NCBI GenBank assembly: GCA_963840835.1
Contig: CAWJAM010000007.1
Coordinates: 62,001 to 126,000 of the forward strand
Direction: 5' to 3'
DNA from: Rubrobacter_D sp963840835
GTDB taxonomy: Bacteria > Actinomycetota > Rubrobacteria > Rubrobacterales > Rubrobacteraceae
DNA length: 64,000 nucleotides
Of the stretch, positions 51,097 through 60,235 are shown piece by piece. The translations under genes and the position numbers were made by a program. The notes below the pieces were generated by a model that worked only from the letters and a program-made list of their open reading frames with translations, ran no database searches and was not told where the DNA came from. Each line of letters opens with the position of its first letter. The first letter of the stretch is position 1.

Positions 51097-51305
51097 GTAA
51101 GCTCCCCGGCCTCGTGCCGGCCAGGCTTCAGCTCGTAGAGCTGACGGTAGTGTCGGCTCTGGGCCATTAGGTTGTCATGGCTTCCGTGTTCGACTATCCG
51201 GCCGTCCTCCAGAAACCTCTTCGCAGTTTCTCTCGGGGTATCCGCCTTCGGGTCCATCTCGCGTGGCGCCTGCGTCAAAGCTCGAAGATTTCTTTCCGTT
51301 ACCAA
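51093..51305 (-). CDS. 70-residue ORF with ABC exporter C-terminal tail
   Basis: The last 39 residues (LEDGRIVEHGSHDNLMAQSR and HYRQLYELKPGRHEAGELT) align with the end of the ABC exporter at 52673, including the D-loop-distal GRIVEHGSH motif. The first 31 residues match nothing recognised. A TTG start overlaps the APH 4 stop, and the TGA overlaps the GTG of APH 3. Like the ORF at 46958, it is a duplication scar at the APH boundary, here retaining more of the exporter. Confidence 0.65.
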   Translation of the reverse strand: MVTERNLRALTQAPREMDPKADTPRETAKRFLEDGRIVEHGSHDNLMAQSRHYRQLYELKPGRHEAGELT

Positions 51306-52676
51306 ATCCTACCTGCCAGGGAAGCTCTAGCTTCCTCCAGCAGAGTTGCGATGCTGTCCGGCCAGTCTGGTACCTGGCGTCCGAATAAGCCGAAGGAAAT
51401 CTTCAGGAGTGCGCCGGCGTAGTGGAAGGGAAGCCTCTCCTGCCACGTACTCGGGACGTGGGCGAAGTACTCCTCGGCGAACTCCCGCGCGGCCGCGCGC
51501 GTCCGCTGTCGAGGTACAGGGAATAGAGCGGGCATGGCGGCGAGACGCGCGAGAAGGTAGGCGGGATCTAGAACGGGGTCGGCTTTGGCGAACGAATCAA
51601 GATCTATGAAGATCGTGCGCTCCCCATCCACAAAGATGTGATCAGGCTTCAGATCCCGATGGGTCGGCCTCAACGGAACCTCTTGGAGACCCGCCAAGAC
51701 GCCCTCGATGATAGACTCCACCTCCACCCTCAGATGGGGGCAGGCCCACCCGAGGAGTCTACGCGCCCTCTCCAGAACGGCGACCTGGTCCGCAATGAGG
51801 TGTGGCCGCGTCATGGGGGGCGCATCGCCCTGATTAAAAGCTGCCAGGGCCTGAGCGACTCTACGCACCGCTTCGGTGGGGTCGCGGTCCCGGAGAATGA
51901 TCTCCTCGAGTGGCGTCCCGGGAGCTTCCTCGAGGATGAGAGCTCGAAGGTCGCTTAGATAGGCTAGAGGCCTCACCACGCGTGAAGCCTTCTCCATTGG
52001 CGCCGGCCCGCCTCCGCAGCGCGCGGAGCGCTTGGTAGGTTTGCTCTCCCTTTTCGTGGCGGTAGACCTTGGCGTAGAAGCTTTTCTCTCTTGCTCCCGT
52101 CGCAGCGTTCCGGGCTTTCGCCGTGTAGCGCAGAACAGCTCCACCCTGTTCCCGATACCGGACCGGCTCGACGTTCCACGCCTCGACGCGCCAGTCGCCA
52201 GGTCCAAACCGGCCAAGAAGCACAGGCTCCAGCTCGGGGGATGGGCCCGCCATCACGAGGGGAAGGGTCGGCAACCGACGATCGTAGGGGAATACCTGCA
52301 CCAGCATGTCGAGCTCGGGAACAAACGAAACAGGTTCGAAGGTCAGCCAGGCGTCGGGGATCTCTTGCCGCGGATCGGTGGTCTTAAGTTTTCGCCAGGT
52401 CTGCTCAGCCTTATCCTTCTCTGCGTATAAGAGGCCGGTTACCTGCACCTCCCGCTCGCGTCCCGTATCCGGTTCCAAAAGGCGCAAAGTGTATAGCAAA
52501 AAGCGACGAGAATCCTGACGATAGCGCAGCCGAATAAAGCGACAATCCTCGATGTCGTAGACCTTGCCACCGACAGGACGAAGGTGGGTCCGGAAGGTCT
52601 GCTTCATCAAGGCGGCATCGGTGGCGATCTTGAGCTGAGGAAAGGCGGGATCGGCCAGAAACGAGCCAACGCTCAC
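51299..52676 (-). pseudogene. APH-like phosphotransferase 4, frameshifted
   Basis: Start GTG at 52676 (SVGSFLADPAFPQLKIATDA), overlapping the exporter stop (GTGA). The frame is correct to NGEGFT. An extra G near 51979, compared with APH 1 (CACGCGTGAAG against CACCGTGAAG), then shifts it. The second frame resumes VVRPLAYLSDLRALILEEAPG and contains THRDLKPDHIFVDG and FIDLDSFAKADP to the normal C-terminus. Restored, it would be about 458 residues. This is the copy directly behind the exporter and is likely the ancestral position. Confidence 0.8.
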
Positions 52677-54613
52677 GAGAGCTCCTCGGCATCGTAGCGG
52701 CCTAGCTTGAGGTCGTGGAGCTGGCGGTAGTGTCGGCTCTGGGCCATTAAGTTTTCATGGCTTCCGTGTTCGACTATCCGGCCGTCCTCCAGAACCAGGA
52801 TGAGGTCCGCGCCAGCCACGGCGTGGAGATCGTGGGTAATGACCAAGGACGTCTTCCCGGCCATGAGGCGATCCAGGGCTTCTTGGACCTTCGCCTCGCT
52901 CTCGACGTCTAGGCCAGCCATCGGCTCGTCCAGGATCAGGATACGGGCGTTCCGGATGATGGCCCGCGCTATAGCCATCCGCTGTCGCTGGCCGCCAGAG
53001 AGGGTGTCGCCCCGCTCACCTATGACGGTCTCGTATCCATCTTCGAGGTCCATGATGAAGCCGTGGGCGTTGGCTGCTTTCGCGGCCTGGATAATCTCCT
53101 CCGTGGTAGCATCCAGCTTCCCGTAGGCGATGTTCTCCTTGATGGTGGTGCCGAAGAGGACCGAGTCCTGGAGGACGATCCCGATCTGCTGGCGCAGCGA
53201 CTTGAGCTTGTAGTCCTTTATGTTTCTCCCATCGATCCGGATGGCGCCGCTTCGGGGTTCGTGGAGGCGGAGGATAAGGCTGACTAGGGTCGACTTCCCG
53301 GCTCCCGAAGCGCCGACCAGCGCCACCCGTTGGCCGGGAAGGACGTCGAAGGAAACGCCTTCGAGGACGTCGTTGTCGTCTCCGTAATCGAATGAGACGT
53401 CGTCGAAGGCGATCTCGCCCCTCAAGGGCGGCGCCACGACGGCGTCTGGGGCGTCCTTTATGTCGGGCTCTACCTCCAAGACCTCGCCGATACGCTCGGC
53501 GCTGGCCGCGGCCTTCGAGTAGCGCGTCGAGAACTTCGCCATGCTCCGGAGCGGCTTGTACATGCTCTGCATATAGGCGGTGAAGACCAGGAGATCTCCG
53601 GGCGAGATTGTGCCCGCAAGCACCTGGAGCGCCCCAACCAGCACGACGGCCGCCGTGCCGAAGGCACTTACGATAGTAACGCTCCGGGTTGCGACGGCTT
53701 CTATGCGGGCGAAGCGGATGCTCTCTTTTAAGTATGCACCGCTCTCAGCCTCGAAGCGCTCCTCCTCGTGCTCTTCGCGGCTGAACGCCTGCACCAAGGG
53801 TACCGTGGAGAGGACCTCGGTGACCCTGTTGGCGATCTCCTCTTCCTTCTTCCGCTGCTTTTTGGATGAGGACTTGGCGGCCCGGTAGCGGTAGAGAATA
53901 ACGCCAGCCAGGAGCGGGATCGTGGTCATGACTACCAGCGCCAGCTGCCAGTTCAAGAATAACATGATGGCGAACATCCCAACGAAGGTGAGCGACTGGG
54001 AGGCGATGTTGAGGGCCAGCTCCGTGAAGACGTCTCGCAAGGTGTTGGTATCGCTGACGACCTTGGTCAGGTGTTCGCCGGACTTCGAGCGGTTGTGGAA
54101 CCTAAGGGAAAGCCGCTGGAGGTGGGCGAAGAGCCGTCTCCGCAGGGTGTAAACCAGCTCGCTGCCGATTCGCGAGGTGATGTAGACCTGCAGGTAGGCG
54201 AATATCCCGGTAAAGACGGCGATCAGAACGATGGCGATCGCGATCGCCAGCAACGGCAACATCTTCCCGCCTTGAAACAGTCCCTGGAAGGGGGAGAGAT
54301 ACGAGGGGAGCGGTTTATCGGCCAATACGTGGTCGAAGACGATCGCCAGCGGCCAGGGTCGCAACAGTTCCATCAGCGTCACACCCAGCATACATACAGC
54401 AGCGAAGAACAGGCTCCCCTTCGCTCCGCGGAGGTAGTCCAGTACCACCTGCCTAAACCGCGTGTATTTGGCCGCTTCCGGTGGTGCCGCCGCGGGCGTC
54501 CGGGCAGCCTCCGACCTGGGCTCCTCCTGCGCCGCGGTACTCGGGCGGGACTCTGCCCTCCCCGGCTTCTCCTGCAGGCCCTTTTGCACGTCTCCTCTCA
54601 GGTCGGATTCCAA
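52673..54613 (-). CDS. ABC exporter (fused membrane and ATPase domains)
   Basis: 646-residue half-transporter of the lipid/drug/oligosaccharide exporter type, which works as a dimer. An N-terminal cytosolic extension of about 60 residues rich in Pro, Ala and Glu is followed by six membrane segments (about 75-350). The ATPase domain has Walker A GASGAGKSTLVS, Q-loop GIVLQDSVLFG, signature LSGGQRQRMAIA, Walker B ILILDEPMAGLD and the His switch VITHDLHA. The C-terminal tail ENLMAQSRHYRQLHDLKLGR recurs as fragments in front of every APH gene of the array. It probably exports the product built by the neighbouring enzymes. Confidence 0.92.
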   Translation of the reverse strand: MESDLRGDVQKGLQEKPGRAESRPSTAAQEEPRSEAARTPAAAPPEAAKYTRFRQVVLDYLRGAKGSLFFAAVCMLGVTLMELLRPWPLAIVFDHVLADKPLPSYLSPFQGLFQGGKMLPLLAIAIAIVLIAVFTGIFAYLQVYITSRIGSELVYTLRRRLFAHLQRLSLRFHNRSKSGEHLTKVVSDTNTLRDVFTELALNIASQSLTFVGMFAIMLFLNWQLALVVMTTIPLLAGVILYRYRAAKSSSKKQRKKEEEIANRVTEVLSTVPLVQAFSREEHEEERFEAESGAYLKESIRFARIEAVATRSVTIVSAFGTAAVVLVGALQVLAGTISPGDLLVFTAYMQSMYKPLRSMAKFSTRYSKAAASAERIGEVLEVEPDIKDAPDAVVAPPLRGEIAFDDVSFDYGDDNDVLEGVSFDVLPGQRVALVGASGAGKSTLVSLILRLHEPRSGAIRIDGRNIKDYKLKSLRQQIGIVLQDSVLFGTTIKENIAYGKLDATTEEIIQAAKAANAHGFIMDLEDGYETVIGERGDTLSGGQRQRMAIARAIIRNARILILDEPMAGLDVESEAKVQEALDRLMAGKTSLVITHDLHAVAGADLILVLEDGRIVEHGSHENLMAQSRHYRQLHDLKLGRYDAEELS

Positions 54614-54652
54614 GAATTGTAGTACGTTCGAGGATAGGACGTCTTTACTTCT

Positions 54653-55690
54653 CTAGCAACGCGTGCCAAGATACTCCTCGCACAGCTCCAGCAGGTTGCT
54701 GGTGAACGAGCGGCGCTCGGGCAAAAGCGTACTCAGGTGGACGTGCCGCGCCAGGGTGAGTAGCTTGTAGGCCTGCACCGCGGGGCGCGTCCCTTCACCA
54801 GCGAGCTCCACAAAACGCTCCTCCATAGCCACCTCCAGGTCCGCGAGCGCTTCGGGATCTCCGAGGGAGCGCAGACTCTGTTCCCGTATGTGGCCCAGAA
54901 AGTTACCGATGTCGAGCGCCGGGTCGCCTTCACAGTACAAGTCGAAGTCTATAAGACATAGACGCGGTCCGGCCACGATCACCTGGTCTGCGTAGAAGTC
55001 CCGGTGGATGCCGCAGGGTTCTGGTTTCAGAGTTCCTGCTCCGAGGCGGTCGCAGGCGTCCAGCAGCCGCTCGATGCGCACCGCCCACCGCGGCTCCGAG
55101 CGCGCCACGGACGGCAGACGTTCGTGCAGGATGCGCACCTCGTCGGCCATCGTGTGGCGACGCTTGGCCAACACCCCAGCCCGGTGGACTTTGTGCGCCG
55201 CCTCGGCGATCCGGCGCACGAGGTCCTCGCCACCCGGCGCCGCCAGAAGGTCGGTCGCGACCTGGCCCTGCACTTTGCGCTGCAACCACATCCGGAACTC
55301 CGGTACGACGCCGACCGGTTCGGGTACCGAGATCCCATCCCGGCTATCGGTCTCAAAGCCGGCGTTTCGGAGCGCATCCAGGAGCCGGTAGCCGGATTTT
55401 CCCGAGCGCAGCCTGCGAACCTTGCCGAGCAGCGTAACCGCCTCCGGCGGAGCGTCCGGATCTTCTATCTCGACGTCGTACTCGATTACGCAGCGCCGTC
55501 CCGGCTTGTAACGCGTCACGCGGATCTCCATCAGGTGTACCGCGCCGCGCTCGCCGGTCAGGCGCCCGAGGCGGTGCCCGAGCTGTCGCTGCGCCTCGAT
55601 CGGGTCGAGCGCCGCGACGAGGGAGGGCATCTCCGGATCGCCGGCGACGCCGAACGAGTCTGTCACGGGGATGGTCTCCGTCTGCCTCAC
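54653..55690 (-). CDS. APH-like phosphotransferase 5 (divergent)
   Basis: 345 residues. It has the same family arrangement as the array kinases (RVTRYKPGRRCVIEYDVEI, then catalytic loop GIHRDFYADQVIV and metal site LIDFDLYCEGDPALDIGNFLGH) but is clearly diverged from APH 1-4. The Asn of the loop is Gln here, common in this kind of phosphotransferase. The GTG start at 55690 overlaps the glycosyltransferase stop (GTGA). A frame open to 55759 is a shadow of that gene. Its position between glycosyltransferases and the exporter suggests phosphorylation of a sugar or glycolipid intermediate. Confidence 0.82.
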   Translation of the reverse strand: MRQTETIPVTDSFGVAGDPEMPSLVAALDPIEAQRQLGHRLGRLTGERGAVHLMEIRVTRYKPGRRCVIEYDVEIEDPDAPPEAVTLLGKVRRLRSGKSGYRLLDALRNAGFETDSRDGISVPEPVGVVPEFRMWLQRKVQGQVATDLLAAPGGEDLVRRIAEAAHKVHRAGVLAKRRHTMADEVRILHERLPSVARSEPRWAVRIERLLDACDRLGAGTLKPEPCGIHRDFYADQVIVAGPRLCLIDFDLYCEGDPALDIGNFLGHIREQSLRSLGDPEALADLEVAMEERFVELAGEGTRPAVQAYKLLTLARHVHLSTLLPERRSFTSNLLELCEEYLGTRC

Positions 55691-56946
55691 CCGTCCGTCC
55701 TCCGCGCCGCCATAAGATCCTGCGCAAGATCGATCACGCGCGCCGCGTTGTGGTCCCACGTGTAGCGGTCGTGGATCTCCTTCGCCGCCGCCCGGCCCAT
55801 GCGCCGCCGCAGGTTAGGGTCTTCCAGCAGCCGGTCGCAGGAGGCGACCAGCGCGTCGAACTCGCCCGGCGGGTAGAGCAGCCCCGTCTCTCCGTCGCGT
55901 ACCACCTCCGCGATCTGTCCCAGGCTCGCCGCCACCACCGGCGCCCCGCAGGCCATGTACTCGAAGAGCTTGAGGGGGGAGAAATAGAACTCGTGCGCGG
56001 GACGAGGATAGGGGGCCAGGGCCACGTCGAACCGGTGGATCATGGCCGCCACCTCCTCGTGCGGGAGCGACCCCGTGAACACCGCGCCGTGCGCGAGCCC
56101 TCGTTCTTCCAGGTCGCGCTCGAGCTCACCGCGCAGCTGGCCGTCGCCGACGATCACTAGCCGCAGGTCCGGGTATCGTTCGACCAACCGGCTCAGCAAC
56201 GCCGGCATGACCTCCACCCCGTGCCAGGGCCTCAAGCCACCGACGAAGCCCAGGACGGGGCCGTCACCCAACTCCCAGCGCGTCGTGACTTCCGAGTCGG
56301 GCGCGTCCGGCCCGAACAGGTTGACGTTCACCCCGTTGGGGACGACGTGCACCCGATCAGGGTTCGCCCCCAGCGACACCACGTAGTCGCGCAGCGAAGC
56401 CGAAACGGCGAGCACCGCGTCAGCGCGCGTGAGCGTCCAACGTTCCGCCTTCGTAGCCAGCTCCCCGAGCCCGGTGGCCCGGTAGGTCGTCTGCTCCAGG
56501 GCCAGCGGTGAGTTCAGCTCGACGACCAGCGGTCGCTCCAGCTCGCGGGCCAGGGAGACGCCGGCGGTCGCGTACAGGGAGGCACGCTCATAAATGAAGT
56601 CTGGGCGGTGGTTTTCGAACCGGCGCTCGAGTCGCAACCCCAGGTACTGGTTGTACAGGATACGGCGCAACTCTCCCGGCAGGGAATCTTCGATCCCCAG
56701 CGTCTCGTTGAATGCCCTCAGCCCGTAGAACGCGGAGACGACATCGGGAGCGGGCGGCGCGTGCAGAAGTTGCGCCTCCAACTCCGCCGGCTCCTCCCAC
56801 GGCGACTTGTTGAGGAGCGGGGCGGCCAAGACGACCGAGTGCCCCGCCCGCCCGAACGCGGCGACCAGCTCGCGCACGTGCACCGAAGCTCCCTTCCGTC
56901 CGAGAACCGGGATGCCGAGGTCGGGGCACAGGTACAGGATCTTCAC
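55687..56946 (-). CDS. Glycosyltransferase family 4-like protein
   Basis: GT-B fold glycosyltransferase, 419 residues. The N-terminal domain begins MKILYLCPDLGIPVLGRKGASVHVRELV, the family's acceptor-side loop. The C-terminal nucleotide-sugar domain has VPNGVNVNLF near residue 205, FVGGLRPWHGVE, and the EX7E region FSPLKLFEYMACGAPVVAA near 325. The donor and acceptor are unknown. It lies 2 bp downstream of the next glycosyltransferase and overlaps phosphotransferase 5 by 4 bp, so it belongs to the same transcription unit. Confidence 0.88.
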   Translation of the reverse strand: MKILYLCPDLGIPVLGRKGASVHVRELVAAFGRAGHSVVLAAPLLNKSPWEEPAELEAQLLHAPPAPDVVSAFYGLRAFNETLGIEDSLPGELRRILYNQYLGLRLERRFENHRPDFIYERASLYATAGVSLARELERPLVVELNSPLALEQTTYRATGLGELATKAERWTLTRADAVLAVSASLRDYVVSLGANPDRVHVVPNGVNVNLFGPDAPDSEVTTRWELGDGPVLGFVGGLRPWHGVEVMPALLSRLVERYPDLRLVIVGDGQLRGELERDLEERGLAHGAVFTGSLPHEEVAAMIHRFDVALAPYPRPAHEFYFSPLKLFEYMACGAPVVAASLGQIAEVVRDGETGLLYPPGEFDALVASCDRLLEDPNLRRRMGRAAAKEIHDRYTWDHNAARVIDLAQDLMAARRTDG

Positions 56947-56948
56947 GG

Positions 56949-58160
56949 TCAGGAGGCCCTCCGGGCGACGCCAGCGTGGACGGCCTCGAACGTCTCGCGC
57001 AGGAGGGCGGCGTTACGGCGCACGTCGAACTCCGCCTCGACGAGCCGCCGGGCGCGACCCGCGAGCCCGACGCGCAACTCGGGGTCGGCAAGCAGCCTTT
57101 CGATGGCGTCGGCGAGGGCAGCAGGGTCGTGCTGGGGGACCATCAGGCCCGTCTCCCCGTCGCGCAGCACCTCGGGGATGCCGGTAACGTCCGTCGAGAC
57201 GCAGGGCGTGCCCAGGGCCATCGCCTCCAGGAGAACGGTCGGCAGGCCGTCGCGGTTGCCGTCTCCTCCGACGACGCAGGGGGCGGCGAAGACCGCCGCG
57301 CTCCCGACGGCTTCGATCAGGTCGCCCTGCGGAAGGGGACCGGGTAACTCTACCCTGTTCCCGAGACTCAGGCACTCGACGGCGGCGCGCAATTCCGGCT
57401 CCTTCTCGCCGAGGCCGATGATCCGGCACCGGACCTCCACTCCGCGGTCGCGGAGCAAGGAGCACGCCTCGATCAGGTCAGCGAACCCCTTCTTCTCGAC
57501 GAGCCGCCCGACCGCCACGATCTCCGGTACCCGCCCGCGCGGTTCCTCGTAGGGGAACCTCTGCAGCTCCAGCCCGTTGTAGATCCTACGCACGTCCTCC
57601 GCCGCTGGACCGTAGCAGTCGTGGAGGTACTTCAGGTTGTAGTCGCTGATGGTGACGGTGGCACCGGCGTCCTGGAGTTTCCGCCGCAGGTCTTCCGGAC
57701 GCACGCTCTCGTGGAAGATGTCTTTGGCGTGCGCGGTCATAGTGTACGGTATCCTTGCGAAGTGCGCCGCGAGCCGGGCGACGGTAGTCGAGGCCGTCGC
57801 GAAGTGCGCGTGCAAGTGGTTAATACCTCGTAGACGCGTCTCACGGGCCAGCACGACGGCCTGGTAAGCGTGACGCACGTCCTCACCGCGGGCCTCCTCC
57901 AGCGAGTCCCACAGATAGGGGAGGATCTCACCGGCATCCTCGAGCGTTGACCAGAAGTCCGCAGCCTTCAGGCCCTTCGCCTGAAGGTAGGTGACGGGAG
58001 CCCGGACGCGCGAGATGGCGTCCTGGAAGTGGCCGTCTTCCGGGGGGAGGAGGGAAAAGATCTCGATCTCCATCCCGGCGGCTTCATGGGCCAGGATCTC
58101 GTTGACGATAAAAGTTTCGGAGTACCTGGGGTACCGCTTGAGGACGTAGCCGACCTTCAT
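56949..58160 (-). CDS. Glycosyltransferase family 4-like protein, exopolysaccharide type
   Basis: 403 residues. N-terminus MKVGYVLKRYPRYSETFIVNEILAHEAAG is the pattern of colanic-acid/exopolysaccharide GT4 enzymes (RYP..SETF). The domain boundary has ISDYNLKYLHDCYG and VRRIYNGLELQRF, and the C-terminal domain has VGRLVEKKGFADLI and the EX7E motif LPTVLLEAMALGTPCVST. Start at 58160 is the family start, 4 bp after the upstream stop. The DYNLKYL...RRIYNGL segment is also found, diverged, inside the chimeric ORF at 48406. Confidence 0.88.
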   Translation of the reverse strand: MKVGYVLKRYPRYSETFIVNEILAHEAAGMEIEIFSLLPPEDGHFQDAISRVRAPVTYLQAKGLKAADFWSTLEDAGEILPYLWDSLEEARGEDVRHAYQAVVLARETRLRGINHLHAHFATASTTVARLAAHFARIPYTMTAHAKDIFHESVRPEDLRRKLQDAGATVTISDYNLKYLHDCYGPAAEDVRRIYNGLELQRFPYEEPRGRVPEIVAVGRLVEKKGFADLIEACSLLRDRGVEVRCRIIGLGEKEPELRAAVECLSLGNRVELPGPLPQGDLIEAVGSAAVFAAPCVVGGDGNRDGLPTVLLEAMALGTPCVSTDVTGIPEVLRDGETGLMVPQHDPAALADAIERLLADPELRVGLAGRARRLVEAEFDVRRNAALLRETFEAVHAGVARRAS

Positions 58161-58164
58161 GGCC

Positions 58165-59340
58165 CTACGCTCCGACGGCCACTGCGCGCTTCCAGGAGAT
58201 CCCCGCGGTGACAAGGTCTACCGCCCTGGACGCCCCGGAGAGGTCCACCTCGAACCGGGGCACGGAGGTCGGGTCGCGCTCTAGCAACTCCTCCACCTTG
58301 CTCCGCATCAGACTGGGGGTGAGGTCGTGGGGGTGGATCATGTCCACCAGACCCAGGTCTGCCAGATGTTCGGCCCGGATGAGCTGCTCTACGCGAGGTT
58401 CGACGCGCGGGACGATGAGCGCTGGCTTGCGCGCGACCAGAAGCTCGATAGTGCTGTTATAGCCACCCATCGAGACGACCGCTCCGGCGCGCCGGATCAG
58501 ACGCTCCATGTCCGCCCGGAACTCCATGACCCGGACGCGTAATCCCCGGGCGAGGCGTTCGATCTTCCTCTTCGACTCGTCGTCCATCATCGGTCCAGTC
58601 ACCACGAGCGACTCGAACAGGGGTGCCGGCCTCCTCAGGCTCTCGAGATAGTTCTTCAGGAGATGGAAGCCGTCGCCGCCGCCGCCGGCGGTCACCAGCA
58701 CGTAGCCCGGCTCGAACACGAAGTCCGAGGTCTCCTCAGGCGTGTACGCGCGTCCGACGTACCCCACGTAGTGGCATCGCCGGAGCGTCGCGTCCGGCAG
58801 GCCGTACTCGGGCAGGGGATCGTAGATTTCCCTTGGACCGTACACCAGGATAGTGTCGTAGAAGTTCTCGATGGCCGAGACGATCCCTCTCTCACGCCAG
58901 TTGCGGCGGATTCGCGCCGGGTCGTCCATAATGTCCCTTAGCCCGAGGACGGTGAGCGTCGGGGGTCGCTCCTCGTGCAGGAATTCCAGCGCCGGAAAGA
59001 CCTCGCGCTTCATCCCCAGTGGGGCCTTGTCCACCACGAACGCGTCGGGATCGAACGACTTGACCGCGCTCAGGATCAAAGAAGACCGCAAGTTCTTCAA
59101 GTTCTCGAAATTCACCGACATCCTGCTGGCCTCGTACACGCCGCTCGCGACCTTCACCGCCGAAGGCAGCTTCACGAGGTCAATGCCGAGGGACATGCGG
59201 TAGGTGCCTGATACCGTGGAGCCTGTGAGGATCAAGACGCTCACGTTTCGATTACGCTCGACGAAGGCTTCCGCCAGGTTGAGCGTTCGTCGCAGGTGGC
59301 CGAGTCCGTAAGAATCGTGCGAGTACATCAGAATTTTCAT
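58165..59340 (-). CDS. MurG-like (GT28-type) glycosyltransferase
   Basis: 391 residues of a predicted GT-B glycosyltransferase of the MurG-like group. The start MKILMYSHDSYGLGHLRRTLNLAEAF contains the GxGHxxR glycine loop. The C-terminal domain has VLVTAGGGGDGFHLLKNYL and the donor-site region VVSMGGYNSTIELLVARKPALIVPR. It is the first gene of the long minus-strand unit; the next begins 4 bp after its stop. The acceptor is probably a lipid or glycolipid by analogy to the family, not shown. Start at 59340 is the family start. Confidence 0.85.
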   Translation of the reverse strand: MKILMYSHDSYGLGHLRRTLNLAEAFVERNRNVSVLILTGSTVSGTYRMSLGIDLVKLPSAVKVASGVYEASRMSVNFENLKNLRSSLILSAVKSFDPDAFVVDKAPLGMKREVFPALEFLHEERPPTLTVLGLRDIMDDPARIRRNWRERGIVSAIENFYDTILVYGPREIYDPLPEYGLPDATLRRCHYVGYVGRAYTPEETSDFVFEPGYVLVTAGGGGDGFHLLKNYLESLRRPAPLFESLVVTGPMMDDESKRKIERLARGLRVRVMEFRADMERLIRRAGAVVSMGGYNSTIELLVARKPALIVPRVEPRVEQLIRAEHLADLGLVDMIHPHDLTPSLMRSKVEELLERDPTSVPRFEVDLSGASRAVDLVTAGISWKRAVAVGA

Positions 59341-59880
59341 GCTGCCTCTTCTCCTAGGAATCGATACGTCCGGGTCCTTCCCCACTCAGCTTGCGGGCGG
59401 GGACATCACGGGTACGAGCTTGCCCCTGTACCCCGAGAAGGACCCGGATATCAGCAAGATTTCGACGAATCGCGCGCTCCCGCGGGACGTGAGGCCTTGG
59501 CGGTCGATGCTCTGCACAGCAATCACTCTCTCCTTTGCGGAACGAGCTCCGGGGCGTTCGCGCCATTACTGGACCCCTTCCGAGCTCCTTCCGCCCACAT
59601 TGTGGAGGACGGCGTCGTGTAAAACGACTGTAAAAACTAGGAACATTTCCTATGCGGTTTCGTACAAGCGCTCGGCCTGTACTAGAACCGGAGAGCGCGC
59701 CCGGCTCTACCAACTCGCTTCCGACGAGCCGGCGCAAGCCAGTGCTTGCTAGCATCATGGCAGACGGACGGGACTGCATCCGTTTCACAGTTGCGTGTGT
59801 GGTCTGCAGTCGTAAGATCGACATCATGCCTCCACTCGGAGAGGAGACCATTGTAACCCCGATTTAAAACCTATGAAACC
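59341..59880. other. 540-bp leader/intergenic region upstream of the glycosyltransferase operon
   Basis: No convincing gene. A 165-codon minus frame is low-quality and matches nothing recognised. AGGAA-CAT-TTCCT (59639-59651) is a small palindrome. A weak minus-strand promoter candidate is TTTCAT, 17 bp, TACAAT (-10 at 59850-59855), which would give a leader of about 500 nt. If transcription starts there, the leader could have a regulatory role. Confidence 0.3.
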
Positions 59881-60048
59881 TCAATCGTAACAAAATGGCA
59901 AAAGCCCGCGGCTACCACGGCCTTCGTGGGCCCGCACCTTCGGGTGTGGGTTCGCCCAGGCTCGTACGCGCACCGCTCCGTAACCGGTGTCCTCGCACGT
60001 GTACCGGGTAGAGGGTTCGGACCAGGTACTCGGATCGTTGCACTTCAT
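59881..60048 (-). CDS. Possible small conserved-looking protein
   Basis: A 55-residue frame, MKCNDPSTWSEPSTRYTCED and onwards, with TGYGAVRVRAWANPHPKVRAHEGRGSRG near the C-terminus. Two cysteines, periodic Gly/Arg and high GC at third positions give it the look of a real small protein, but no family is recognised and the ribosome site is poor. The frame is open upstream to 60150 without better support. It may be a shadow; it is listed with low confidence. Confidence 0.35.
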   Translation of the reverse strand: MKCNDPSTWSEPSTRYTCEDTGYGAVRVRAWANPHPKVRAHEGRGSRGLLPFCYD

Positions 60049-60235
60049 CTTCGGGCCGTGGCGGCGTGGCCGACCGGTGGGGGGACCAGCGAGGCTCTCG
60101 GATCGGCGAAAAAGCGACGCCCAACCCTCAAACGGACGAGGATCCGGCACGGACGCCCCCCTTACCTGCCAGCGGAGTTAGAACGCAAGTAAGAGACCGT
60201 CTGGCACCTATCTTTCGATTCCGCTTCCCACAGAC

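Noticed and set aside
59354..59851. 165-codon minus frame as the first gene of the glycosyltransferase operon
   Set aside because: No recognisable domain, poor start region, composition unlike its neighbours. Treated as a leader region.
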